Shown piece after piece: positions 17,613-26,117 of a stretch of 64,000 nt of DNA. Within the stretch, counting starts at the first letter, position 1; every line of letters starts with the position of its first letter. A program made the position numbers and the translations under genes. The stretch lies in contig CAWBVA010000012.1 in assembly GCA_963792125.1 (NCBI GenBank), positions 682,001 to 746,000 of the forward strand, written 5' to 3'. Under the pieces are notes generated by a model that saw only the letters and a list, made by a program, of their open reading frames with translations, ran no database searches and was not told the DNA's origin. The DNA is from Methanocella_A sp963792125 (GTDB taxonomy: Archaea > Halobacteriota > Methanocellia > Methanocellales > Methanocellaceae).

Positions 17613-18382
17613 CACTGATCACCATATACAAGCGTTTTCAATGCCTCGCCCGGGTCGGCGGCACTCATGAGCGCGCTGCCGACGAGCGCCGCGTCACAGT
17701 GGCTCAGCGCCTCGTCGAGCTGTGCCACCGTCGAGATGCCCGACGCGCTGACCGTGACGCCGTCCACATGCTTCGAGAGCCGTGCCGTGCGCGATCGGTC
17801 GATCTCCAGCGTGTGGCGGTCCCGGTTGTTGATCGCGTACAGCCTTGCCCCGGAAGCCTTCGAGCGCTCGATGTCAGCCAGGTCATGCACTTCCACCAGC
17901 GGCTCGATGCCATAGCTGCGGCAGGCGGCGATCATCTGTGCCAGGGACTCTTCGAGGAAAAAGGACGAGATGAGCAGCAGGCTGTCGGCCCCGTAGAAAT
18001 AGGACTCCCGGACCTGTGCCACGTCGAACAGGAAATCCTTGCGCAGCACGGGCACTTTCACGCAGGTGGAACATTGCAGGTTTTCCAGAGAGCCGTGGAA
18101 GAAACGGGGCTCGGTAAGCACCGAGATGCCACAGGCACCTGATGCCTCGTAGTCCCTGGCGAGCTGCGCCGGATCATCGACCTGCCTGATCGTCCCGGCT
18201 GTGGGCGACGCAGGCTTGATCTCGGCTATCACCGGCCTCCTGCCGTCGCTCTTCGCCGCCTCTATCGAGCGAATGAGGCTCCGTGGCTTCCGGATGTACG
18301 GCACGTCGCCCTGTGAAAGGCCGGTAATGTTCCTTGCATGCCTGCATGATCTCGTCGAAGTCCACGTTAACACCATGTACAA
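17612..18382 (-). CDS. trpC: Indole-3-glycerol phosphate synthase, N terminus uncertain
   Basis: Closes the indole ring from carboxyphenylamino-deoxyribulose phosphate. The barrel holds RPVIAEIKPASPTAG, VLTEPRFFHG, PVLRKDFLFD, LLLISSFFLEE, EVHDLADIE, AINNRDRHTLEID and SASGI. The first 25 codons of this frame read poorly. In another frame a GTG at 18365, with GGTG upstream, gives MDFDEIMQACKE, a natural start, which would join RNITGLSQGDVPYIRKPRS after a one-base shift near 18335. So the gene probably begins at 18365 and carries a small frame break. First gene of the operon. Confidence 0.88.
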   Translation of the reverse strand: MYMVLTWTSTRSCRHARNITGLSQGDVPYIRKPRSLIRSIEAAKSDGRRPVIAEIKPASPTAGTIRQVDDPAQLARDYEASGACGISVLTEPRFFHGSLENLQCSTCVKVPVLRKDFLFDVAQVRESYFYGADSLLLISSFFLEESLAQMIAACRSYGIEPLVEVHDLADIERSKASGARLYAINNRDRHTLEIDRSRTARLSKHVDGVTVSASGISTVAQLDEALSHCDAALVGSALMSAADPGEALKTLVYGDQ

Positions 18383-18434
18383 CTTTATACATTATTGTAT
18401 GTAGTTAGACTATGTTGATAATATATAAACGTTA
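18376..18434 (-). promoter_or_regulatory. trp operon promoter with three phased TRP-box-like hexamers
   Basis: On the plus strand TGTACA (18376), TATACA (18386) and TGTATG (18396) start exactly 10 bp apart, on one face of the helix. An 11-bp imperfect inverted repeat (18381-18391 / 18396-18406) overlaps them. A TATA-like TTTATATATT lies at about 18425-18434, so transcription toward trpC should begin near 18400, inside these boxes. TGTACA is the box bound by the repressor TrpY in Methanothermobacter, as I recall it. A similar Trp-responsive repressor is inferred; no trpY gene is in the window. Confidence 0.6.
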
Positions 18435-18535
18435 CTAAATGATTGTCACAGGGCAGCGAGCAGGGAAGTTTCTAAAATATATATGGCAAATAAAAAGCAA
18501 AGTCTTTTTAATACGGACGATAAAAGGGTAATTGC

Positions 18536-18679
18536 ATGACACAGACCTTCCTCGAAAAATATTTCGGGAATGACGACGGCAGGTTCGAACCCAACGACCA
18601 CATCGACAAGTTCGCGCTCATTTACTTAGCCGTCATCTTCGTCACCTGCGTCTCGCTGCGGGTTATTGGTATTATTTGA
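18536..18679 (+). CDS. Small single-span membrane protein
   Basis: 47 codons starting MTQTFLEKYFGNDDG and ending LRVIGII. The first 25 residues are polar and acidic; the rest form one membrane helix (FALIYLAVIFVTCVSL). AT-rich promoter-like sequence lies upstream. It is divergent from the trp operon. No family was recognised. The clean polar/hydrophobic pattern and good stop position support a real gene. Confidence 0.55.
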   Translation: MTQTFLEKYFGNDDGRFEPNDHIDKFALIYLAVIFVTCVSLRVIGII

Positions 18680-18721
18680 GCAGGGCTGCCGGTAACGACG
18701 GGACAGCCGGCAAGCACATAC

Positions 18722-20161
18722 TCATTTCCTTTTGTATAACAGGATGCCGCCAGCAATAAGAACGACGAGCAACAGCAATCCGACTACTTGAAGGGCGAGC
18801 CCGTCGCCCGTCTGTCCGGATACCGTACCGTTGTCCGGGGCATTGGCAGTGGGTATGACCGAGCCGTTCGCAGCACCGGGTGTAGGCATGGTACTTGGTG
18901 CAGGCGTGATCACCAGAATCTGACTATTGTCGGTGAAATTAGCCGGAACGATAGTGGCTTCAGGCGCCTCCGTCGTATAGTCGAACTGTATTTCCACCGG
19001 CGTACGCTGATACAGCCGACCATTATTGCCCGCCTGGCCAAAATAGTTATCGCCCCATACCCACACGCTGCCGTCGCTCTTCAACGCCATAAAGTGATTA
19101 GCGCCTGAGCTGATGGCAGCGACACCATTCAGTCCTTCGACCTTTGTCGGATTGGAATCTCCCGGCAAACTATACGTATTCGCACCCCATGTCCAGACGG
19201 TACCACCGCTCTTCAACGCCATAGACTGCTCGGAGGACGCGGATACCGCAATAACATTGTCAATTTTTGACTGGACGATGCCCGGCTTAACCTCGATAGA
19301 ACCAGTACTCCGGTTATATGCGCCAGTGTTACCGCCATTTCCCAGCTGGCCGTTATAATTCGAACCCCAGCCCCACACGGTGCCATCGTTCTTCAAGACA
19401 AGTACATGGACCATGCCGCTCGCTACTGATTTCACATCCGAGACCAGATCGACCTTGAACGGAACAGGGATCGTTGCCTTTCCGGAAAAAACGCCGAGCT
19501 TTCCGTAAATCCTGGCCGCTACATCACCATAATCATACAATATGTTATCTCCCCACGCCCACAGGGAACCGTTCTCTTCAACGGCAAAACAACCGTCCCC
19601 ATCAATAGATTTTACATCTGAAATCGCTAAACGGACCGGCTGAAGCCTGATAAGGCTTACGCTATGATCATCGTTATCCTCGCCGTTGCCTAAATAGCCT
19701 CCCCTGACAGTACCCCAGGCCCAGGCAGAGCCATCGTCCTTAACGGCGAAAGCCCACGCCTGCCCGGCATATACAGCCGTCACATTCGAAATCGGTACCT
19801 GGAAAATTTTAAAAACATTTTTATTGCCATCCGTAATATCAGTCGGTAACCGTCCCCACCACCAGACGGTACCGTCGTCCTTCAACGCGACGTTACAAAA
19901 AGCTCCTGCGGATATAGCCTTGACATTCGAAATCGGTACAAGGGCGGGAACGTCGTGCGGGATCTTGTTATCAGGTATCCCCGTGAGCTCGCCGCGCCAA
20001 TTCCCGCCCCACTCCCAGACGTTACCGTCCGAGTCAAGCGCCAGACAATGCATAGGACCGGCAGAGATAGATACGATCTTCGGAGACGAAGCGTCTGCCG
20101 GACCCGTCGTCATCAGCGACAACAGGCAGATTGACATGAACAATATACAAACGGTTCTCAT
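18722..20161 (-). CDS. Surface-anchored RCC1-repeat beta-propeller protein
   Basis: 479 residues. A signal peptide (VCILFMSICLLSLMTTG) is followed by about seven RCC1-type repeats of some 50 residues, each with a phrase such as LKNDGTVWGWGSNYNGQLG or LKSDGSVWVWGDNYFGQAG, together a seven-bladed propeller. A low-complexity Thr/Pro/Asn linker (about 400-445) and a C-terminal membrane helix (ALQVVGLLLLVVLIAGGILLY) with a KRK end hold it at the cell surface. It lies 8 bp behind two ABC-2 permease genes and is surely in their operon, taking the place that NEW3-type proteins hold in similar operons. Ligand unknown. Codons are more AT-rich than in the trp genes. Confidence 0.88.
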   Translation of the reverse strand: MRTVCILFMSICLLSLMTTGPADASSPKIVSISAGPMHCLALDSDGNVWEWGGNWRGELTGIPDNKIPHDVPALVPISNVKAISAGAFCNVALKDDGTVWWWGRLPTDITDGNKNVFKIFQVPISNVTAVYAGQAWAFAVKDDGSAWAWGTVRGGYLGNGEDNDDHSVSLIRLQPVRLAISDVKSIDGDGCFAVEENGSLWAWGDNILYDYGDVAARIYGKLGVFSGKATIPVPFKVDLVSDVKSVASGMVHVLVLKNDGTVWGWGSNYNGQLGNGGNTGAYNRSTGSIEVKPGIVQSKIDNVIAVSASSEQSMALKSGGTVWTWGANTYSLPGDSNPTKVEGLNGVAAISSGANHFMALKSDGSVWVWGDNYFGQAGNNGRLYQRTPVEIQFDYTTEAPEATIVPANFTDNSQILVITPAPSTMPTPGAANGSVIPTANAPDNGTVSGQTGDGLALQVVGLLLLVVLIAGGILLYKRK

Positions 20162-20169
20162 CAGATCAC

Positions 20170-20985
20170 CTACAAATCATCGGCCCGGGTAAAAACCAGG
20201 CAATTAGCCAGCAGAATCGTGATCGCAATCATCGCCATCACTATTATTGCGGGGAGCGCCGATATCAGCCAGCCATTATAGGAGGTCGCCGTGTTGAAAA
20301 GGCTGTTACTAATACCATTACCGAACAGTATCCTGCCGGTCAGCTGATAAGGGGTCAACGGGATATGCAGAATGGTGGAGATCAGTCCGGTACCCTGGTT
20401 CCAGAACCACTCGAACGACAGGTACGTCACTACGAGAGCGGCGGCCGTTAAAATCTCTTTACAAACGATGCCGATCAGCATCGCCAGTCCCATGACCAGA
20501 ACCAGGTCCAGAGACAAGACAAGGATATACGAGGAGATCCTCACGATGACCTCGGACAGAGAATAGGGCTCCCCGTAATAGTAAAGAAGCATGACGAAAT
20601 TGGCGATCATTTCCAGGGTCAGGAACAGCACGATAAACCCGGAAAGGCCCAGATACTTACCCAGGATAAAATCACGCCGATAGATCGGCTTGGACAGCAG
20701 GACGTTAAACGAGCCCTTGAACCGATCTTCGCTGATCGCCATCATCCCGAGGAACGCGGCCATGATACTGCAGATAAAATTGGTTAAAAAAAAGATCTGG
20801 CCATAACCTAAAATCAACCCGTCCCAACCCTTGTCCCCTGCGATACCGATCAGATTATCATAATCCCCGGCAGCATTGATAAAAGTGACAATGAACAATA
20901 CGAGGCCGATAACGACGATAACTGGATTTCGCAATACTCTCGCCAGCTCGTTTTTCGCGATCGATAAAACAGCCTTGCCGCTCAC
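20170..20985 (-). CDS. ABC-2 permease, second of a pair
   Basis: 271 residues, about six membrane helices. The N terminus (AVLSIAKNELARVLRNPVIV) and the cytoplasmic coupling phrase SEDRFKGSFNVLLSKPIYRR are typical of NosY/ABC-2 permeases. Its ATG overlaps the stop of the other permease (20982-20985), so they are likely to form a heterodimer. No ATPase is in this operon; the nearest, at 22908-23846, is divergent, and I infer that it energises this pair. Confidence 0.88.
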   Translation of the reverse strand: MSGKAVLSIAKNELARVLRNPVIVVIGLVLFIVTFINAAGDYDNLIGIAGDKGWDGLILGYGQIFFLTNFICSIMAAFLGMMAISEDRFKGSFNVLLSKPIYRRDFILGKYLGLSGFIVLFLTLEMIANFVMLLYYYGEPYSLSEVIVRISSYILVLSLDLVLVMGLAMLIGIVCKEILTAAALVVTYLSFEWFWNQGTGLISTILHIPLTPYQLTGRILFGNGISNSLFNTATSYNGWLISALPAIIVMAMIAITILLANCLVFTRADDL

Positions 20986-21833
20986 GCTTCATCCCTCCTC
21001 ATGAAAACGATGTAACAGAAAACACATGCCACTGCTACATATAATAGAAATTTAACAAGATCAGGCAACACTGCCGTGAAAGACTCCGTAAGACCGTGTG
21101 AACTGTCAAAAAGATTATTACGAATGGAGAGTAAGTAGCCGATCGGCGTCAGGCCAACAACGAAGTTCTGTACCACAACTTCCTTGCCCGGGAACAGGTT
21201 TCCGATGACGCGGGCGTAACCTTCCAGGTTATAGAACAAGTACACGATCAAAGAGCCGATGATGAGAGCAAACGTCTGATTTCTTATCAGCAACGAGACC
21301 AGTATCGACAGCGATACGAAAACGGCCATCGTCGTCAGCGCAAACACGAAAACGATCGGCAGCCGGGACAAGTAATCGCCGAACGTCGACGCAATCAGGC
21401 TGCCGTACAACACCAGGACAAGCGAAGTATAGAACGCGATAGCACCAGCCACGACCAGCGCAAGAAACGCCAGCGAACCGAGCAATTTACCGTTAATGAT
21501 CGTATCACGGTACAACGGCTTCGCCAGAAGCGTGTTCAAAGCATACCGGTGCCGCTCGCTCGCTATGGAAGAACACCCGATCATGACCCCGACGATCGGC
21601 CCGTAAAACCCGATCAGGTTCAGGAACAGCCAGTCCGAAAAGAACAGGCCCATATTATCCACATGCTCGTTCCGGAGACCAACGCCCATGCGGATAACCG
21701 TAGGTAGCGTATAATTCAAATTAATAAACGACAGGGTAATCATAACGAAAAATCCGGCGAGTATAATAAGAACCATCGGACTACTTACAAGATCAACAAA
21801 TTCTTTTCTCAAGACACGTAACAGATTGCTCAT
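20982..21833 (-). CDS. ABC-2 permease, first of a pair
   Basis: 283 residues, about six membrane helices. LRVLRKEFVDLVSSPMVLII opens the protein and SIASERHRYALNTLLAKPLYR is the coupling region. It is more hydrophobic overall than the partner encoded next and has a longer outside loop (about 45-65). It heads the three-gene operon permease, permease, RCC1 protein. Promoter sequence should lie in the AT-rich stretch after 21834, which has a run of A at 21866-21881. Confidence 0.88.
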   Translation of the reverse strand: MSNLLRVLRKEFVDLVSSPMVLIILAGFFVMITLSFINLNYTLPTVIRMGVGLRNEHVDNMGLFFSDWLFLNLIGFYGPIVGVMIGCSSIASERHRYALNTLLAKPLYRDTIINGKLLGSLAFLALVVAGAIAFYTSLVLVLYGSLIASTFGDYLSRLPIVFVFALTTMAVFVSLSILVSLLIRNQTFALIIGSLIVYLFYNLEGYARVIGNLFPGKEVVVQNFVVGLTPIGYLLSIRNNLFDSSHGLTESFTAVLPDLVKFLLYVAVACVFCYIVFMRRDEA

Positions 21834-21885
21834 ATTATACCATCGTTATCCTATACTATTATTACAAAAATAAAAAAAAAATTAT

Positions 21886-22331
21886 TTACCATTCGTTAAA
21901 TGTGGGAACTGCACTGTTGTATTCCGTAGCGTGCGTAGGGCCATTGCCGAAGTAGATATGATTCATACCGTAAATACCATATGTACCAGGGTTTCCGCCC
22001 AGGTAACCAGTACAAGGTTGTTTAACGTCAGTATATGCCGGAAGAGTCACTTGCCAGTATGATATGTGAAGCTCGTCGCACGAATATGCTGCAGTGCCTA
22101 ATTGCGGGTAACCAAGCTGGTTATAGAAATCATTTTTCCATCCGATATTATCTGATGGTCCGAGGGTATAACGTACCGGATGCATCTTCCGTTATTAACG
22201 TACCTCCAGGGCAATCCAAAGAACCCATACCAGTGTCGAACAATGCTGACGGTAGCACTAGCGCATCCGATTCCTGTCACCGCAAGTATTAAACCTGCGA
22301 ATGTCAATACTATTAGTTTGTTCTTTAACAT
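21886..22331 (-). pseudogene. Small secreted protein between the ABC gene blocks, frameshifted
   Basis: A clear signal peptide (LIVLTFAGLILAVTGIGCASA) with a Cys near its cut site starts one frame (22331 to about 22190: VRHWYGFFGLPWRYVNNG). The body continues in another frame (HPVRYTLGPSDNIGWKNDFY, then AAYSCDELHISYW to PTFNEW). Joined, it is about 145 residues, rich in Tyr, Gly and Asn with two Cys in the mature part, as in small extracellular proteins. No family was recognised. It reads in the same direction as the permease operon and lies only 50 bp upstream of it, so it is a candidate cargo of the exporter; that is inference. Confidence 0.6.
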
Positions 22332-22573
22332 ACCAAATCACTCTCGAGTTGTCCGGCGGGCATCGTTTGTCAAGCCGTTACCCGCCGGGCAACTCCCATT
22401 CAACCTATAATAACAGGAAATATTTAAGATAGTCATATCATGTGATATTTTTACCTGTGCAAGTACCCGACTGTACCGTTATATTGCAGGATTCTCATCG
22501 TAAAAATCATAGCAAATTTACTGATCGTTATATAATCTATTTATATAGGGTATGATTTTAACTTGAGATCGGT

Positions 22574-22960
22574 ATGAAAGGTGTTAGTAAGTCGACGGCC
22601 GAGAAGCTTAAAGCCTTTGATTATCAGGTATATCACGCACTCGACCGTAGCGCTATTCGCCTGTATGTATTATTATACTTACTTAAATACCCTGAAAAGG
22701 CCGCGATATCCGATATTGCCGACAGCATCGATGTGAGCTATACTAACATCTGGGGAGCTGTCGTAGGCGGCAACAGGAAGTATAAAAAAGAGGACTCGAT
22801 GCTCAGCCTGGGACTAATAACCAGAGAGAAAGCCCGTCATAATGTTTATCTTTACTCGTTGACCCCGAAGGGATATGTGGTAGCAAAGATGCTGGAGGAA
22901 GCTGATCTTGATAGAGACATCCAACCTGACGAAGAAGTACGATCAGAAAGCTGTTGTTAA
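22574..22960 (+). CDS. Winged-helix regulator of the ABC cassette
   Basis: 128 residues. Helices around SAIRLYVLLYLLKYPEKAAI and SDIADSIDVSYTNIWGAVVG form a MarR/PadR-like DNA-binding core, with a wing NVYLYSLTPKGYVVAKML. The AT-rich promoter area lies at about 22490-22560 (TATATAATCTATTTATATAG). Its last 53 bases overlap the ATPase gene in another frame, an unusually long overlap, so translation of the two is linked. It probably controls both arms of the divergent island; that is inference. Confidence 0.8.
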   Translation: MKGVSKSTAEKLKAFDYQVYHALDRSAIRLYVLLYLLKYPEKAAISDIADSIDVSYTNIWGAVVGGNRKYKKEDSMLSLGLITREKARHNVYLYSLTPKGYVVAKMLEEADLDRDIQPDEEVRSESCC

Positions 22961-23846
22961 CAACCTTGACCTGAAAGTGAATGATGGAGAGATATTCGGT
23001 TTTCTCGGGCCTAACGGTGCGGGCAAGACAACTACTATGAAGATGCTTCTTGGCCTGGTGCAGCCCACTTCCGGCACTGGTAAGGTGGCCGGGTTTGACA
23101 TTATTCATCAGGTGCTGGATGTGCGTAAAAATTGTGGCGTGCTTCCTGACCCTGCGGGTTTTTATGATAATCTCAATGCCCGTCAGAATCTAAAGTTTTA
23201 CGGCAGCCTGTATAATCTGGGCGGTAAAGACCTGGACGCCAGAGTCGAGGCTACTCTCGATCTCGTAGGCCTTAAGGATGCGAAGGGTAAGAAGATCGGC
23301 AAGTTCAGTAAGGGGATGAGGCAGCGTTTCGGCGTGGCCCAGGCGATCGTCCACGATCCGCAGGTGTTGATGTTCGACGAGCCTACGGCAGGCATCGACC
23401 CGCAGGGTGCCGAGGACTTTCGCATATTGATGAGAGAGATGAAGGATAAGGGCAAGACGATATTTTTGACGAGTCATGTGATGCCGGAGGTGGAGGCGAT
23501 TTGTGATCGTATCGGCATTATCATTAACGGCGAGATGAAGATTTGTGGTAACGTGAATGAGCTGGTGGACCAGTATTCGCGGAGACAGGGCTATCAGTTG
23601 AAATTGCGGGTAAAAGACATGGACGAGGGTACTGTCAGGAACTCGTTGAAGAATATTGCCAGCGTTTACTCTATCGTCAGGAATGACGGGTTTTTCCTTG
23701 TTAATGCTAAGGAGGATGTGTCAGAGGACGTGTCGCGTTCGATCATCAGGGATAAGGGGATTATCACCGAGCTGGAGTCGTATCGTCCTTCGCTGAACGA
23801 GATCTTCCTTGATGTGACGAGGCCGGTTGCCGGTGAGCAGCGATGA
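22908..23846 (+). CDS. ABC-2 exporter ATP-binding protein, TTG start
   Basis: 312 residues. Walker A GPNGAGKTT (34-42), signature FSKGMRQRFGVAQ, Walker B VLMFDEPTAGIDP, switch TSHVMPE, and a C-terminal domain of about 90 residues. The start is the TTG at 22908, with GGAGG ten bases upstream. It gives the family N terminus MIETSNLTKKYDQ and lies inside the regulator gene. The next gene overlaps its stop as ATGA. No permease is in this transcript; the divergent pair at 20170-21833 is the probable partner. Codons are more AT-rich than in the homologue at 4311-5228. Confidence 0.92.
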   Translation: MIETSNLTKKYDQKAVVNNLDLKVNDGEIFGFLGPNGAGKTTTMKMLLGLVQPTSGTGKVAGFDIIHQVLDVRKNCGVLPDPAGFYDNLNARQNLKFYGSLYNLGGKDLDARVEATLDLVGLKDAKGKKIGKFSKGMRQRFGVAQAIVHDPQVLMFDEPTAGIDPQGAEDFRILMREMKDKGKTIFLTSHVMPEVEAICDRIGIIINGEMKICGNVNELVDQYSRRQGYQLKLRVKDMDEGTVRNSLKNIASVYSIVRNDGFFLVNAKEDVSEDVSRSIIRDKGIITELESYRPSLNEIFLDVTRPVAGEQR

Positions 23847-25184
23847 AAATTTTGCGATTTTTACCGTTCGCTCTGGTTTTACTATTATTAACCCATACCA
23901 TCAGTATCGCCCTTGCCGATTCGCCTGTCACCGTGATGGTGCAGGACGGCAGGGGTCCGGTCGGTGGCGCTATGGTCGCGGTCCAGGTGGGAGGTACCGC
24001 CTACTCCGATCAGACAAACCCGGATGGCCAGGCTAATTTTACCTTGCCTGACGGACGGTACTCTTTCACTGCCTATAAGGACGGTTACAGGCAAAGCAGT
24101 AGCTCCGGTACTGTCGGCGTCGATAGCATGGTAAACATTACACTGATAAATCTTTACCTGATCAGTGGCACGGTGATCGATGCTTCACTGGGAACACCTT
24201 TAAAGGGTGCTGCGGTGACTGTTTCGGATAAATCGTCGCAGGCCGTCTATACCGGCAGCACGAACGATAATGGCGTGTTCAGCATACCCGTACCGAACGG
24301 CTACTATGGGGTCGAAGCACGGGCCGGCGGGTACGAGTCATCGTACATGGACAATAATGGCGCCGGGTATCACGTACTCGATAGTCCATTGTACGTCGGC
24401 TATGTTCCGGTGGCGACGAGCAATGCAATGGGCAGTTTGAACGGGGTCAGGCTTTCCACCGATTTTCCGGGTAAGAGTGTAAAGGTGAACGAGAGTGTCT
24501 CGTTCGATGTAAAGATTACGAATAATGGCATAGTGGACCGTGTGTATACACTGGCCGTGAAGGAGGCTCCGCCAGGCTGGAATGTCCAGTTACTATCAGG
24601 CAGCGACGTTGTCAATAGAGTGTTCGTGGCCAGCAAGTCTAGTCAGACTATCCAGGTAAAAATGACTCCTCTGGATGCGGGGAGTAATAGTGTTACGGTC
24701 ATGGCTGGTTCGGCGAATGATACCGGGGAGCTCCAGTTGTTCGTGGACTCTGTAAAAGACACCGACTACCGTATCGAGCTGATTGTCCCCGACGATATTT
24801 CCCTGAACACGGGCGAGAATCGTAATGTAGAGGCTATTATCCGGAATAATGGCACGTCGAAGCTTTCGAACGTGATGCTGGATATCGGCCAGGGCGACAT
24901 GCCACAGTCGCTGACGGCCAGTGTGACGACCAGGACGATAGATATATTGAATCCCGGGGAGTCAGCCGCGGTTCGTCATACAGGTCTATGCTAAGGCGGA
25001 TGCGGGGAATGGCAACGATAAACTGTACATGCGAGCGACGAGCAGCGAGACAAAGAGCGAACAGAAAATACATGACAGTGGGTTATGCGACGAGCAACAC
25101 ATGGCTCGGGCGCAGGCATAGGCATCGCGTTCGTGGCAATACTTAGCGTTCGGCTTTATCGTATGGAAATATGGCAGACGATGA
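23843..25184 (+). pseudogene. NEW3-type surface protein with broken 3' end
   Basis: The open part (383 codons to 24994) has a signal peptide (FALVLLLLTHTISIALA), two carboxypeptidase-regulatory-like beta-sandwiches (VQDGRGPVGGAMVAVQVGG; GTVIDASLGTPLKGAAVTVS) and NEW3-type domains (NNGIVDRVYTLAVKEAPPGW). Beyond 24980 the protein continues in other frames: FVIQVYAKADAGNGNDKLYM, then GAGIGIAFVAILS and FGFIVWKYGRR, the C-terminal membrane anchor, ending at 25184. At least three frame changes lie within 200 bp, which looks like true decay rather than one reading error. It is the third gene of the operon begun by the regulator at 22574. Confidence 0.7.
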
Positions 25185-25203
25185 TTTGATGGTTATGAAA
25201 ATC

Positions 25204-25677
25204 AGGCCTTGTTAAGGCTGTGCGACCCGATCACGCTCGCCAAGGGCGCCAAGTAGCCAAGAGCGCCAAGGCTTTTTCATATATCTGGAGATGAAATGGC
25301 CCTCTGGTCCAGGCGCACATATCCCGGGCACGGCAATCGTCGCTGTCCTGTACAGGCATTGCGTAGCACTGGATTCTCGCAGAGAGCGCGGAGACGGCGC
25401 AGAGAGCGCAGAGGTACTCATAAGACTAAGAATAATTCTTTTATATCAGTCTCTGCGCTCTCCGCGCCCGTCTCTGCGCTCTCCGCGAGAATAAAACGGT
25501 TCTCTGGTTCCGGTACGTATTGCCATGACAAGGCTATCGTCGCTGTCCTGTACAGATAAGTACATCCGGATTTTCCCTATGAGGACGCCAGGATCAATCA
25601 TTATTCCAGATAATCGCCATGCATAAACGTCTTGGCGCCCTTGGCGAGCGCGACAGGGGTCGCATAGCCTGAGCAGA
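25204..25677. repeat. Nested inverted repeats: TTGGC pair around a CAGAG pair
   Basis: Outer arms 25204-25272 and about 25625-25677 are imperfect reverse complements of the GCCAAG/TTGGC family, each ending in a GGCTGTGCGACC- or GGTCGCATAGCC-type tail. Inside lies a CAGAG pair, 25375-25413 and 25451-25490, about 39 matching bases. This inner pair is itself flanked by a 20-bp perfect direct repeat at 25336-25355 and 25536-25555, exactly 200 bp apart, within a longer imperfect repeat of about 55 bp. The space from 25185 to 26117 holds no intact gene. Confidence 0.75.
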
Positions 25678-25699
25678 GCGATCACTCGTTGCTTGAAAA

Positions 25700-25800
25700 T
25701 AAAAATACAAAAACCCCGTAAAAATGTACGGGGCTATTACTCGCCGGCAATCCCCTTATTTTTCCTTCACCACTATCTCACGGACGATGGGCATCATTTA
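25700..25800 (-). pseudogene. Relic of the 3' end and terminator of an RND exporter gene
   Basis: On the minus strand the end MPIVREIVVKEK and a stop codon closely match the last codons of the intact exporter gene (LPAEIIVKEK, stop at 26118). The DNA after the stop also matches, including a hairpin built of CCCCGTA, a short A-rich loop and TACGGGG, where the intact gene has GCCCCC..GGGGGC. So this is the tail of a tandem copy whose body has been lost. A TTGGC repeat follows directly, just as one follows the intact gene. Confidence 0.65.
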
Positions 25801-25974
25801 GACATTTTCTTCGTTTATGCAAGACCAAAACACAGTTCATTGAGGAACCTATGAAAAACTCTGCCACTGTCTGCGATCGAGGATCGGGGGGTCTCGTGCA
25901 CGTGTACGGACGGCCGCCCGGACGTGCGACGAAAAGCATGGCCAGTTTTTTATCCTCTTATACCTGACAGGGGC

Positions 25975-26055
25975 TCCGGTCATCCGCCGACTCACGGCGT
26001 TACCTGGCACCCTGGGCACCTGGCGCACTTCGCGAGCACGACAGCAGGCGCATAG
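25975..26055. repeat. TTGGC-family block behind the RND exporter
   Basis: Degenerate units (TACCTGGCACCCTGGGCACCTGGCG) end in the tail GCGCATAGAC. It resembles the block at 180-256, including the upstream phrase CGGTCATCCGCCGACTC seen in both. Confidence 0.55.
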
Positions 26056-26067
26056 ACTCAATTAAAA

Positions 26068-26096
26068 TTAAAAAGCCCCCAAAAATGATAGGGGGC
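26068..26096 (-). terminator. Terminator of the tetR-RND operon
   Basis: On the minus strand GCCCCC and GGGGGC form a stem around a 10-base loop 20 bp past the exporter stop codon, followed by TTTTTAATTTTAATT. Confidence 0.55.
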
Positions 26097-26117
26097 TATC
26101 CTTCTCAATGGCAATCC

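Noticed and set aside
25204..25677. CRISPR array
   Set aside because: Repeats are short, imperfect, inverted and without regular spacers; no cas gene is near.
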